Source: Dysgonomonadaceae bacterium zrk40 (GTDB lineage Bacteria; Bacteroidota; Bacteroidia; Bacteroidales; Dysgonomonadaceae). Taken from it: a stretch of DNA of 64,000 nt. A program made the position numbers and the translations under genes. Where the stretch lies: assembly GCA_016916535.1 (NCBI GenBank), contig CP070276.1, positions 1,984,001 to 2,048,000 on the forward strand. Reading direction: 5' to 3'. Positions 51,247 through 60,872 of this stretch are shown here, in pieces (within the stretch, counting starts at the first letter, position 1; each line of letters opens with the position of its first letter). The notes beneath the pieces were generated by a model that was not told where the DNA came from, did no database searches, and was given only the letters and a program-made list of their open reading frames with translations.

Positions 51247-52788
51247 TTAAGGTCTTTGATCCCTTGTGATGGGGTGTGATGCATCATGCATCACCTTTTT
51301 ACCGATGGCATTGAGATCAAACAACAAAGAAAATTCAATTATTTTCGGCATCTTATTGCAGGCAAGTTTTTGTTTGCAGCATCTCTTTATTTTATCCCTC
51401 AGGTCATCCCGATCACAACCTTCATTAACAACTACCAATGCTCTGATAGCCTCACCCAGCAACTCATCCTCAACAGCTGTCACCGTACAGTCCACCACTT
51501 CAGGGATTGATACGATCACCTCCTCAATCTCTTTGGGACTGATGCGATGCCCCCCGATTTTCAAAATCCCTTTCTTACGGGCAGTCAGAAAGAGAAACCC
51601 ATCCTTGTCGAAATAACCCAGGTCACCGGTGTAGAGCCAGCCATCTATCAATGTTTCGCTCGTGCCGGCCGGATCGTTATAATACCTGCTCATGATGTTC
51701 TTCCCTTTTGCAATAATTTCACCTGCTTCCCCTGCTTTCGTGGGTTGGCCATGATGATCCACGATATCCAGTGTAACGCCGGGGATGGGAATACCGACAG
51801 AGCCCATTTTCTGTTTCAGCGATGCGGAAGGCAGGTAGGTCAGCCGTGCCGTTGCTTCGGTTTGTCCGTACATCACAAAAAAATCGATGTCAGGAAAAGC
51901 AGAGACAAATTCCTCGATGAATGCTTCATGCAGTTTGCCTCCTGCCTGGGTGACATAGCGCAAATGGGTGAATCGTGTGGTTTTGAAGGTGAGTGATTTC
52001 CGCAGCAACATCTGAAAATGACTTGGAACGCCTGCAAAACCGCTTAATTCATATTTTACCAAATTGTCGATTACGCTTCCCAGCAAAACAAAATTGTTGT
52101 TCAGCAGGATGGATGCTCCCACTTTGAGGTGGGTATGCAGCACCGACAATCCATAACAGTAGTAGAGAGGCAGCACCAGCAGGATGGAATCGCCTGAGTT
52201 GAGCTTTAAATAGGATAGGATCGACTCCGTGTTGGCCCGGAGGTTCAGGTGGGTCAGCATCACCCCTTTGGGCAGTCCTGTGGATCCTGAGGTAAAGAGA
52301 ATCTCGGCCAGTCTGCTTTCATCAAAAGCACTTATCTCCGAAAGGTCTCTTTTACTGTTTGCGTTGCTCCCATCCACTGATCGCAGGATCTCTTCCAGAC
52401 GCGACTCGTTGCATGTCTCACCCCTGAGAGAGAGTCTTTTCAATGACTTGTCAGACACGAATGACCAATTACAACCTGTTGCATCTGCGATGTAATCCAG
52501 GTTCTCCTGTTCTACGGAAGGGTTGAGTGGCACACACACATTACCCGACTTGATGATTGCCAGATAACAGGTGATGAAAAAGCGAGAGTTCTGACTGATC
52601 AGCAGAATTTTGTGCTCTGTGCCCAATCTTCCTGAAAGGTAGTTTGCGAGAGTCAGTGACCGTTCATAGAGATCTTTGAAAGAGAGCTCTTCACCTTCAT
52701 TCATGATGAATTTTTTATCCATCTCCTTGCTCTCGCTGAACAGATAGTCGAACAGATTCATGGCAATAACATTATCGGATGGGTTCAA
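51247..52788 (-). CDS. Class I adenylate-forming ligase (acyl-CoA/acyl-ACP synthetase-like)
   Basis: A 513-residue AMP-forming enzyme: P-loop LFTSGSTGLPKGVMLTH (about residues 165-181), VMYGQTEATARLTYLP near 305, GWLYTGDLGYFD near 395, and the C-terminal hinge and lysine region KIGGHRISPKEIEEVI with KMPKIIEF near the end. It activates a carboxylic acid as the adenylate and loads it on CoA or a carrier protein. The start overlaps the nadE-like gene by 4 bp. The partner would be the small ACP-like gene at 55816, which is frameshifted. Confidence 0.9.
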   Translation of the reverse strand: MNPSDNVIAMNLFDYLFSESKEMDKKFIMNEGEELSFKDLYERSLTLANYLSGRLGTEHKILLISQNSRFFITCYLAIIKSGNVCVPLNPSVEQENLDYIADATGCNWSFVSDKSLKRLSLRGETCNESRLEEILRSVDGSNANSKRDLSEISAFDESRLAEILFTSGSTGLPKGVMLTHLNLRANTESILSYLKLNSGDSILLVLPLYYCYGLSVLHTHLKVGASILLNNNFVLLGSVIDNLVKYELSGFAGVPSHFQMLLRKSLTFKTTRFTHLRYVTQAGGKLHEAFIEEFVSAFPDIDFFVMYGQTEATARLTYLPSASLKQKMGSVGIPIPGVTLDIVDHHGQPTKAGEAGEIIAKGKNIMSRYYNDPAGTSETLIDGWLYTGDLGYFDKDGFLFLTARKKGILKIGGHRISPKEIEEVIVSIPEVVDCTVTAVEDELLGEAIRALVVVNEGCDRDDLRDKIKRCCKQKLACNKMPKIIEFSLLFDLNAIGKKVMHDASHPITRDQRP

Positions 52789-53771
52789 AAGTAAAGTGGT
52801 CCCGATCGTAAATATGCAGTTGTCTTTCTTTTTCTTTTCAGGCTTGCAATGATATTGCCGGTCTCCTCCTCAGTTTTACCGACCGATGCAGCAATTTCCT
52901 GCACACTGTAATTGTTCTCCACCCCGTAAGTGATCAGATCCACCATGCTGTACGGCATCTGGAAGAAGAACTCTTCCTGTGTTTGTTCCGCGCTATAGGT
53001 ATCGGTTGTGGGTATCCTGTCAATGATTTCCCCTGGAACACCCAGGTGCTTGGCCAGTTGATAGACCTGTGTTTTGTAGAGATGGGCTAACGGCATCACA
53101 TCTGCTCCGCCATCTCCATGTTTAACAAAGAAACCCTGCTCCACCTCTTGCTTGTTGGGGGTATCTATCACCGCATAGTAAAGAGTTTCGGCATAATAAT
53201 AGAGCATTGACATCCTTGTACGTTGCTTGAAATTAGAGGATGCCACAATTTGCAGGTAGTCTTTCCTGGAAAGCACTTTCCTTTTCTCTTCACCGTTGGG
53301 ACTCACAACCGTCACGGAAAAGAGAGGGGGGATGTTCCTCTCCGCCGATTGGTTGATGACGATTTTGGACTTGTCAGTGAGGGGGTTGAACTCCGGAATA
53401 GCTTTTTTTATTGCCTGGTTGCGGCGTTCATAGCATCCGAAGCCCCTGAGGGCATCGGTAATGTGCTCCACAACAGCCTCTATCCCGAACCGAGCGGCCA
53501 GTCGCCTGGCCATCAATTCGCTGTCAGAACTTGATTCTGTTTCCGGCAATATTACTCCCAGCACATTTTCAGCACCAAATGCCTTCACTGACAAGGCCAG
53601 TGTTGTCGATGAATCGATGCCTCCGCTAATGCCCACGACCGCTCCCTTGCGGTTCAACTGATGCACCACGGTGTCATGCAGTTTCAATGCCATCTCGTTG
53701 CATACACGTTCGATATCTTCTATGTAAAGAAGATCAGGTGTCAATTCCTTTTTCGCATTCTCCACATTCAT
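52785..53771 (-). CDS. NAD synthase-family protein (ammonia-dependent type)
   Basis: About 329 residues from the ATG at 53771; frames from 53783 or 53807 would overlap the end of asnB. The PP-loop is GAVVGISGGIDSSTT, and further family blocks are VVEHITDALRGFG, KHGDGGADVMPLAHLYKTQV and PTTDTYSAEQTQEEFFFQ. There is no glutaminase domain. The usual reaction adenylates the carboxyl of nicotinate-adenine-dinucleotide and amidates it. In a run with asnB, an AMP ligase and an ACP gene, it may instead amidate a pathway-specific substrate. It overlaps the ligase gene by 4 bp. Confidence 0.8.
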   Translation of the reverse strand: MNVENAKKELTPDLLYIEDIERVCNEMALKLHDTVVHQLNRKGAVVGISGGIDSSTTLALSVKAFGAENVLGVILPETESSSDSELMARRLAARFGIEAVVEHITDALRGFGCYERRNQAIKKAIPEFNPLTDKSKIVINQSAERNIPPLFSVTVVSPNGEEKRKVLSRKDYLQIVASSNFKQRTRMSMLYYYAETLYYAVIDTPNKQEVEQGFFVKHGDGGADVMPLAHLYKTQVYQLAKHLGVPGEIIDRIPTTDTYSAEQTQEEFFFQMPYSMVDLITYGVENNYSVQEIAASVGKTEEETGNIIASLKRKRKTTAYLRSGPLYF

Positions 53772-53775
53772 AGCA

Positions 53776-55770
53776 TTACGCATTTTGATGTTTACCGGCA
53801 AAAACAACCCTGTTCAAGGGTACCAGCTCCGATTCCCTCAACGGGGGTACAGACCTCTCCACAAAGCAGGAATTCAAGATCTGGGTCGACAATATAGCCA
53901 GGAATGCCATGCCGTCAATTTCGGTGATGTGCTGCATCAGTTTCATCTTATCCAGCAGCATCTTCACCTTCTCATAATCGAAAATACCGGTTGCGACGAT
54001 CTTTTCTTTTGCAAGCAGCTCCTGCAAGCTGCCGGAGAGGTATGTCTGACCAAAGGAAGAGGCGACAGGAGCCCTGTAAGGCTGTTTTCTCCTGGCCACA
54101 ATCTCCCGGGGCAGCCTGTCGCTCATCAACTTTTTCAACAGATATTTCTCTTCCAGCCCCTTCAATTTGTAAGAGGGCCTCAATCGCATGCAGAAATCGA
54201 TCACCCGATGATCCATAAAAGGATATCGTCCCTCCACCGAGTGGGCCATGCCCATTCGTTCACCCTGTGAAGAGAGGAGGTATCCGGAGGTGAAGATGGT
54301 TGCTTCAAGCCATTGGGCACGTGACAAGAGATCAACCCCGCTCAGTTTGGACCTCACCTTTTCTGAAAGTTCCTCCACGGGATTGTAATCAGCAGTCTCC
54401 GCTTTTAGATTGTGCGAGAAATAATTCCTGATACGCGCTGAATTGTTCCATCGCAACAGATGAGAATAGAGTGGAGATGAGGTTTCTCCCAACTTGTATC
54501 CGAAGAACATTTTCAGTGCCATCTCGCTGCTGTCCCCCATCTGTGCCAAATAGGGGTAGAGTTTTTTCAGCAGCAGGGGCCTGTAGTTCGACGAGGGCTC
54601 TTTCGCCCAGAACTCCCTGATCATTGCCTCTTTGTAAATATTGTAGCCACCCAGGATCTCATCCGACCCTTCACCGGTAAGTACGGTCCCGAAATGGTTC
54701 TTCTCGATCAATTGAGAGAGTAAAAACATGGGTACAGGGGCACTGCGCAACAGTGCGGTTTCTGCATGCCATACCACTTCCCTGAAATGGGCAGCGATAT
54801 CAGCATCGTGACAGAGCAGGTTGTGTGGATTGGTTCGGAAGAATTCGTTTGCAATGTTTTGATAGGACGACTCATCGTAGCCCTGGTTGGCAAAGCCAAT
54901 GGAGAATGTGTCGAGTGGAATCTCCGGGTGAATCTTTTTCATGTAGGCAATGATCACGGAAGAGTCCAGTCCTCCGCTTAAACAGGCTCCGTATGTCTGA
55001 CCCGGATTTGTCCTGATGGCTACTGCATCACGCATGAGCTCATCAAACAGACCCATGGAAGTTACGAGCGAATCGGTGGAATACTCTTCCGGCATATAGA
55101 CCGGGTATTCCCAATAGGATTCAATTCTCAACCCCGCGCTACTCACTTTCAGAGTGTGTCCGGGTGAAAGCTCAGAGACTCCTTCAAAAATTGTTTTCGG
55201 GGTCAAGGTTGTCCAGAAAGTTGTAATCTGCGTGAGAGCGCTGGATGAAATTTTTGGTGTGACATGCGGATACTCAAATAGCGCTTTCATTTCGGATGCA
55301 AAAGCCAATCCCCCGACTGTAAGGCTGTAGTACAACGGACAGATGCCCACCCTGTCGCGGGCAAGTGTCAACTCCTTCTTCACGGTGTCCCAGATGGAAA
55401 ATGCAAATTGTCCGTTGATCATATGCAGGCACTTCAAACCAAACAGTTCATACAGATGAAGAACCAGTTCAGCATCTCCATCCGATTTCAGGTGATCTCC
55501 CTTATCAAACACCGTTGACCTCTATGCAGTGCGGTTAAACAATGACCCACTCCATGCAATCCATAATGACGCATCATCATTCGTGCAGGGAGAGTCTGTT
55601 GCCTGGATCACTTGTGAAGCACCCTGACATTCACCCAATCCGACACATCCTGAAACATATACTCCATTGTGGCTCGATCCCCTGTGCTTGATTCGTGTAA
55701 GCATCCGTGTAAGCACATTTAAAGGATCAACAGTTTCACATTCAGAAAAAAACCCAACCAATCCAGACAT
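53776..55770 (-). pseudogene. asnB-like glutamine-hydrolysing synthetase, Cys2 to Ser and amber-interrupted
   Basis: The frame from ATG 55770 gives an N-terminal Ntn-amidotransferase domain opening MSGLVGFF, where the catalytic Cys2 of the family (MCGIVGF) is Ser. At 55522-55524 the frame hits an in-frame TAG after NRTA. Three codons later the same frame continues from a GTG (55512) as VFDKGDHLKSDGDAELVLHL and runs to the end, including the synthetase PP-loop CLSGGLDSSVII. So one base, not a frameshift, separates the two parts. The synthetase domain looks intact and might be translated alone. The glutaminase half appears inactive twice over, unless the stop is misread or is a sequence error. 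Confidence 0.75.
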
Positions 55771-55815
55771 TTTTCTCCATATTAGTGAGAAACCTACAGC
55801 GACAGTCGCTGATCG

Positions 55816-56075
55816 TTATTCTATTTGCTCCAATTTTTTGATTACAAATGCTGCGATATTGTTGATGGATCTAAAATTGTCGTCCACCAGATCGCTGTCC
55901 TGAACCTCAATCTGAAATTCCTGCTTTAGGAAATCAATTAAAAAAGGAAGCCCATGGAATCGAGTAAACCATTGTCAAATATTAAGGTCTCCTCCCGAAT
56001 ACTATCTTTCTGAGAAAAAGATTCCCTTACAATGTACTCTTTTATACTTGCAGTTATGTCAGCTCTTTCCAACAT
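55816..56075 (-). pseudogene. Acyl carrier protein gene with a one-base deletion
   Basis: From the ATG at 56075 the translation starts MLERADITASIKEYIV and reaches the phosphopantetheine motif DNGLLDSMGFL with Ser intact. In the T6 run at 55940-55945 the frame is lost (TAA next). Adding one T restores LIDFLKQEFQIEVQDSDLVD and a normal ACP C-terminus ending KKLEQIE-stop, about 86 residues. The total length of 260 bases, one short of a multiple of three, fits a single-base deletion or a homopolymer sequencing error. It is 45 bp upstream of the asnB-like gene and clearly belongs to the same unit. Confidence 0.75.
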
Positions 56076-56344
56076 CTTAATGAATCTATTGAGGTGTTAA
56101 AGATAAAACAGAATTAACACAGTTGAGTTTTAGAATTCAGGTATTTAACATTGTTAATTTACTTTGCCAAATGGATCTCGTTTGGGATGTCTTTCTGCGG
56201 TCATTTCCAATCAGCCATCAGCCCTTGTTAAATAACTCCAAATAACATGCAATGTCGCCTGGGTGACATATTTTGCGATGGTTGGCGGATACCTTTGTGA
56301 TACAAATAAAAGGAAAAATCCCAACAACCAAAAATTAAAAAAGT
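56076..56344. other. Intergenic region between divergent genes
   Basis: About 270 AT-rich bases between the minus-strand acp cluster and the plus-strand DUF6448 remnant. It must hold promoters for both directions, but I see no clear TAnnTTTG box and no strong hairpin. Confidence 0.4.
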
Positions 56345-56572
56345 ATGAAGACAAGAATTGACATGTCACCTACAAGATTGCAGCGTTCGCTGTTCGTTTT
56401 ATCATTGATCGCCATTTTCTCATTCCTGGGCATTCAACCCGCATCGGCTCATTGCGATTCATTCGATGGACCCGCCTTGGTTGATGCCGCCAGAGCGTTG
56501 GAGACAAACAATCTGGAGTTGATAAAGAATATGTTTTTACTTGTGTTGAAACGAATATTTATGAACGCGTAA
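56345..56572 (+). pseudogene. Truncated DUF6448-like secreted protein
   Basis: 75 residues: a signal peptide ending QPASAHCD, then SFDGPALVDAARALETNNLE, which matches the N-terminal part of DUF6448 proteins (HCDSFDGP motif). The full family is roughly 150-200 residues. After LELIKN the sequence turns into an unrelated short tail, while another frame reads KEYVFTCVETNIYERVINTL and stops. A deletion or recombination seems to have joined two gene remnants. Probably not functional. The next 430 bases (56573-57002) contain no gene I can support. Confidence 0.55.
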
Positions 56573-57002
56573 TCAACACCCTACTCTCTTTTCCCTGAGC
56601 CTGTATCCCAATAGCCACATCCCGTAAAGGAACACTATCAGGATACTGGCTTTTTTGTGTCAGCATGACACTTAGCAGGGTAATCTTGTTTTTAGTTGTT
56701 AATATCTTAAGTCGCAAATCATTTTTCTCGCGTTTCTTTGTTATCAGGAATATATTGCCTATTTTTGTATAAGCATCAGGAATCCGACAGGATACCAACC
56801 GAGCAGCAAAGCCACGGTGGTTCAGCATGCGGGACAACAGTCCAAAAAAAGCAGTCTGCCAATCTTTTATGCTGCTGTCATTTTAAATATGAGCATTATG
56901 AAAGATTTTTTTTATGCCTTTTCACCGTTTCACGTATGCGTGATGCCGCTACCCGGTTTGATCCTGTCCTGTCATTTTTTAACCAACAGAAAAAAATAAG
57001 AG

Positions 57003-57512
57003 ATGGGAACAAAGAGAATCTTTTTCAGTAACCAGCGGGGAGTAGTCGTCACCGAGAGTGACTTGAAACGGAAGAATATCCCCGAAATCAAACAGGTATC
57101 CAGGTTCTACTACCAAGGGATCCCCAGGTTCGTTTTCGAAATTGAAGGAGCGCCGCAATTCAACACGATCAGGATTTACTTCTTTCATACCCTGAGGGGT
57201 GGCGGATGCATAGACTACATTGAAAGTATGGAAAGGTATACCGACAACTTGTCGCTGAAACCCTTCTCCGGTAGAGAGGATCGGGACGAGACACTGTTGA
57301 GGATTATGCATGATTTCGAACAGGTGAACCCCGATGAGGATCATCTGAAACGGTTGATCCGGAGGGCAACTGAGTCGATCGATGACCAGCACTTTAGTGA
57401 AAACATGCAGCGCATCTTAAAGTATCTCTTCATCCTGGAAAGAAGAGCTGCTACTGCATATATCGACAAGTTGATTAACAGGCATCGCTATATCGTGATA
57501 CACAAAAATTGA
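57003..57512 (+). CDS. Hypothetical protein, 169 residues
   Basis: No family recognised. The sequence is cytoplasmic-like, with a beta-rich N-terminal half (TKRIFFSNQRGVVVTESDLK; FVFEIEGAPQFNTIRIYFFH) and a helical C-terminal half ending IDKLINRHRYIVIHKN. No signal peptide or membrane segment. It precedes the phosphotransbutyrylase gene by 90 bp, in the same orientation. Composition and length suggest a real gene. Confidence 0.6.
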   Translation: MGTKRIFFSNQRGVVVTESDLKRKNIPEIKQVSRFYYQGIPRFVFEIEGAPQFNTIRIYFFHTLRGGGCIDYIESMERYTDNLSLKPFSGREDRDETLLRIMHDFEQVNPDEDHLKRLIRRATESIDDQHFSENMQRILKYLFILERRAATAYIDKLINRHRYIVIHKN

Positions 57513-57602
57513 TTTTCTTTTTGCTTAAAATAACTGTGGAATTGGGAGAAATATGCGAAAAAATTTGTTCTTTTGTAAGGACCAAGTTTCAATATTACTA
57601 TT

Positions 57603-58505
57603 ATGCCGATTCACGATTTGTCGGAACTGGTGCAACGCGCCAAAGAGAGAGGGAGATGTACCGTTGCGGTTGCAGCCGCAGAGGATGAGGATGTGCTGAT
57701 TTCCCTGTATCATGCGATGCAGGAGGGATTCGTAGCCCCCCTGCTGATTGGTGACAGTGAGAAGATTGCAGCTTCATCCCGCCATGCAGGTATTTCGACC
57801 GGAGAGATGGAGGTGCTGGACAACCGTGAGGGCGCTGCCGTTTCGGCCCAAATAGCCGTAGCGAAAGTGAGAGAGGGGCGTGCCGGCATGCTTATGAAAG
57901 GGCATGTGGGTACGGCCGATCTGCTGAAAGCGGTGCTCGACAAGGAGAAGGGTCTAAACACCGATGGATTGTTGAGTCATGTGGCCTTTTTCGAGACGCC
58001 TTACTACCACAAGGTGTTTGGCCTTACCGATGCGGCGATGAACATTGCACCAGACCTGGAAGGTAAGAGACAGATCCTGCTCAACGCCGTAAAGCTTTGT
58101 CACCGGCTGGGAATCGTCAACCCCAAGGTAGCGGTGGCCGCTGCGGTGGAGAAGGTGAACCCGAAGATGGAGGCAACGCTGCATGCTGCGGCACTGAAAG
58201 AGATGAACCGCAACGGAGAGTTGCCGGGTTGTGTGGTGGATGGTCCTTTTGCCATCGATATCGCCTTTAACCGCGAATCAGCATTGTTGAAGGGCATTGA
58301 GGGGGAGGTGGCCGGAGACGTGGACCTGATCCTCTCTCCCGATATCGAGGCGGGAAACATGTTCTACAAGGCGCTCAACTTCCTGGGAGGTGCCGTCTCA
58401 GCGGCTCTTGTGACCGGGACATCTGTGCCCATCGTGCTCACCTCGCGGTCGGACAACGACCGCAGCAAACTACTCTCCCTGGCTTTGGGAGCCGTGATCA
58501 GATAA
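57603..58505 (+). CDS. ptb: Phosphate butyryltransferase (phosphate acyltransferase family)
   Basis: A 300-residue PTA/PTB-fold enzyme catalysing acyl-CoA + Pi to acyl-phosphate + CoA. It shows the conserved C-terminal blocks VVDGPFAIDIAFNRESA, VAGDVDLILSPDIEAGNMFY and ALVTGTSVPIVLTSRSDN, and the N-terminal CTVAVAAAEDEDVLISLYHA. It lies 35 bp before the butyrate kinase gene, so the pair converts butyryl-CoA (or a branched analogue) to butyrate with ATP formation. The start ATG at 57603 follows an AT-rich leader. Confidence 0.9.
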   Translation: MPIHDLSELVQRAKERGRCTVAVAAAEDEDVLISLYHAMQEGFVAPLLIGDSEKIAASSRHAGISTGEMEVLDNREGAAVSAQIAVAKVREGRAGMLMKGHVGTADLLKAVLDKEKGLNTDGLLSHVAFFETPYYHKVFGLTDAAMNIAPDLEGKRQILLNAVKLCHRLGIVNPKVAVAAAVEKVNPKMEATLHAAALKEMNRNGELPGCVVDGPFAIDIAFNRESALLKGIEGEVAGDVDLILSPDIEAGNMFYKALNFLGGAVSAALVTGTSVPIVLTSRSDNDRSKLLSLALGAVIR

Positions 58506-58540
58506 TCATGCAAAAAATATAACCACAAAACCAGCAACTT

Positions 58541-59620
58541 ATGGCAACCAACACCCGCATCCTGGTAATCAACCCGGGATCTACTTCTACCAAGATCGCC
58601 ATCTACCAGCAGGAGAAGGTGATCTTCCTGAAAACCATCAAGCATTCACCCGACGTGTTGCGACGATTTGAAAAGATTACCGATCAGTACGAATACCGGA
58701 AGGATATCATCTATGAAGAGTTGAAGAGCGCAGATGTGCCGGTGGAATCAATCGATGCCGTAATCGGTCGCGGGGGCTTGGTGAAGCCCATCGCGTCAGG
58801 CGTCTACCGTGTGAACGATGCCATGCGCGACGATCTGCTTGCATGTAAGCGGGGCGAGCATGCGAGCAACCTGGGGGCACTGATTGCGTATGACATTGCC
58901 AAGTTGCTTCCCTCGGCAGAGGCTTTCATTGCTGATCCGGTGGTTGTGGACGAGCTGCAGCCGTTGGCCCGCTATTCCGGTCATCCTCTTTTTGAGAGAA
59001 GATCAATCTTCCATGCCTTGAACCAGAAAGCGATTGCCCGTGCACATGCCAAGTCGATCATGAAGAAATATGAAGATCTCAATCTGATCGTGGTGCACCT
59101 GGGTGGCGGAATCACCGTGGGAGCCCATCAGAAGGGGAAGGTGGTGGATGTGAACCAGGGACTGGATGGAGACGGTCCCTTCTCACCCGAACGTACCGGG
59201 TCACTGCCCGTGGGCCAGTTGCTGAAGGTGGCTTTCAGCGGCATCTACAGCTACGAAAAGATGTCGGAGATGATCGTGGGCAAAGGGGGGATGATGGCTT
59301 ACCTGGGTACCAACGATGCCTACATTGCCGAACGTGAGGCGAAGGATGGAGACAAGAAACACCGTGAAGTGTTGGAGGCGATGGCCTATCAGGTAGCGAA
59401 GGAGATCGGTGCCATGGGTACCGTGCTGAAAGGTGAGGTGGATGCGATTCTGATCACCGGCGGCATTGCCAACAGCAAGTGGTTCTGCAACCTGGTAATA
59501 GAGCGGGTCTACCGCATTGCACCGGTGCATGTTTACCCGGGACAGGATGAGATGGGTGCTCTGGCGGATAACGCCCTGCTGGCAATCAACGGGGAAATCG
59601 AGGTTAAGGAGTACCAATAG
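58541..59620 (+). CDS. buk: Butyrate kinase
   Basis: A 359-residue acetate/butyrate kinase of the ASKHA fold: N-terminal phosphate-binding RILVINPGSTSTKIAIYQQE, DAVIGRGGLVKPIASGVYRV, VVHLGGGITVGAHQKGKVVD (about residues 185-204), and ILITGGIANSKWFC near 310. It transfers phosphate from butyryl-phosphate to ADP. The order ptb-buk is the classic fermentative butyrate module and may also serve branched-chain fatty acids from amino acids. It is followed by an AGGAG site and the next gene after 4 bp. Confidence 0.95.
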   Translation: MATNTRILVINPGSTSTKIAIYQQEKVIFLKTIKHSPDVLRRFEKITDQYEYRKDIIYEELKSADVPVESIDAVIGRGGLVKPIASGVYRVNDAMRDDLLACKRGEHASNLGALIAYDIAKLLPSAEAFIADPVVVDELQPLARYSGHPLFERRSIFHALNQKAIARAHAKSIMKKYEDLNLIVVHLGGGITVGAHQKGKVVDVNQGLDGDGPFSPERTGSLPVGQLLKVAFSGIYSYEKMSEMIVGKGGMMAYLGTNDAYIAEREAKDGDKKHREVLEAMAYQVAKEIGAMGTVLKGEVDAILITGGIANSKWFCNLVIERVYRIAPVHVYPGQDEMGALADNALLAINGEIEVKEYQ

Positions 59621-59624
59621 GAGA

Positions 59625-60782
59625 ATGCATCTGTTCAATCCCGAGCACGACCTGGCGCTGGCCAACTTTTCACCCAACTACACACCGCCTGCCTCGGCTA
59701 CCCTTATGGCTGCTGAGCTGGCGTTGCTGCCGGCGTGGTACAGCGTGGGTGAACCTGTTGTCGCTGAGGGGGAGCAAAACCGCCTGCTCCTCGAAGCTGT
59801 TCGTCAGTGGCTGCCGGTCACTTCTTCACTGCTATCATCCACTGAAATCAGCAAATATCCAAACCAACCCATCCTTCCCTGGGGCTGGAACCCGGCCCTG
59901 CGAAAACGACTGATCTCCTGCGGGGTGCAGGAGGAGCGCCTGCCTTCAACCGATGAGTTGTTACGACTGCGGGAATGTTCCGACAGGCGACATGCGGTCC
60001 GGATGCTGCGGGAGCTTCAGGAAGCGGAACCGGCCTTCTGTGGCGAGTCACATCATTTCACCTCTTTGGAAGAGCTGTTGAGATATCTCTCCTCTTTACC
60101 GGGGGATAAGTTGTTAAAGATGCCGCTCTCCGGCAGCGGCAAGGGATTGATTCGTGTGCTGGGCAGGATTACCGACAAACAGACCGACTGGTGCAGGCGG
60201 GTGATCCGCGAGCAGGGGGGCGTGGTGGCAGAGCCGGTACTGAACAGGGTGAAGGACTTCGCCATGGAGTTCTACCTCGAAGAAGGGAAAGCTCGCTTTG
60301 CCGGCTTCTCACTTTTCAGGGCAGCTGTCTCAGGTGCCTACCTTGGGAACGAGTTGCTCTCCGATCACTGCATCAAGGAGAGACTCTCCGCTGATATCCC
60401 CGGAGCTCTGCTGGAACAACTGCGTGAGTCACTCACAGTAAGGCTTGCCGCCCGCTTTCCTCATTACACCGGATATGCAGGGGTCGATATGATGATTTGT
60501 GATACCATGGAGGGATATCGAATCCAGCCATGCGTGGAGATTAATATGCGGATGAACATGGGAATGGTGGCACGCATCTTTCACAACCAATTCATGGAGG
60601 AGGATAGTGAGGGAACCTTTAGGGTTGGTTATTTTAAAAAGCCGGGCAGTGCGCTGTTCCATCATCATCAGATGCTGCAAGAGCATCCTCTCAGGGTGCA
60701 ACAGGGCCACATCACCTCCGGCTACCTGGCACTCACACCGGTCACCGAGGTCACCCGCTACGAGGCGTATGTGATTGTCTGA
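59625..60782 (+). CDS. ATP-grasp-like protein of unknown function downstream of buk
   Basis: 385 residues from ATG 59625; an AGGAG lies just before it and overlaps the buk stop region. It starts MHLFNPEHDLALANFSPNYT, a conserved opening in Bacteroidales proteins of unknown role. The second half has features of an ATP-grasp fold: LLKMPLSGSGKGLIRV (nucleotide-loop-like), VVAEPVLNRVKDFAMEFYL, and the metal-ligand block RIQPCVEINMRMNMG near residue 315. A carboxylate-amine ligase is possible. Operon position with ptb-buk gives no further clue. Confidence 0.65.
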   Translation: MHLFNPEHDLALANFSPNYTPPASATLMAAELALLPAWYSVGEPVVAEGEQNRLLLEAVRQWLPVTSSLLSSTEISKYPNQPILPWGWNPALRKRLISCGVQEERLPSTDELLRLRECSDRRHAVRMLRELQEAEPAFCGESHHFTSLEELLRYLSSLPGDKLLKMPLSGSGKGLIRVLGRITDKQTDWCRRVIREQGGVVAEPVLNRVKDFAMEFYLEEGKARFAGFSLFRAAVSGAYLGNELLSDHCIKERLSADIPGALLEQLRESLTVRLAARFPHYTGYAGVDMMICDTMEGYRIQPCVEINMRMNMGMVARIFHNQFMEEDSEGTFRVGYFKKPGSALFHHHQMLQEHPLRVQQGHITSGYLALTPVTEVTRYEAYVIV

Positions 60783-60802
60783 GATTCGACAAACAGCATA
60801 TC

Positions 60803-60854
60803 AAAAAATGATTCCGCAGCCTCCTGTTATACAGGCACCGCGGAATCATTTTTT
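60803..60854. terminator. Bidirectional terminator between convergent genes
   Basis: AAAAAATGATTCCGC (60803-60817) and GCGGAATCATTTTTT (60840-60854) are exact reverse complements, enclosing a smaller CCTG/CAGG stem. It serves both the plus-strand gene ending at 60782 and the minus-strand dipeptidase ending at 60873. Confidence 0.9.
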
Positions 60855-60872
60855 TGTGAAGATACATCGTGC

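Noticed and set aside
56559-56837. A 92-codon minus-strand frame after the DUF6448 remnant
   Set aside because: No recognisable motif, and it overlaps the end of the remnant. The amino-acid pattern is not convincing enough to call a gene.
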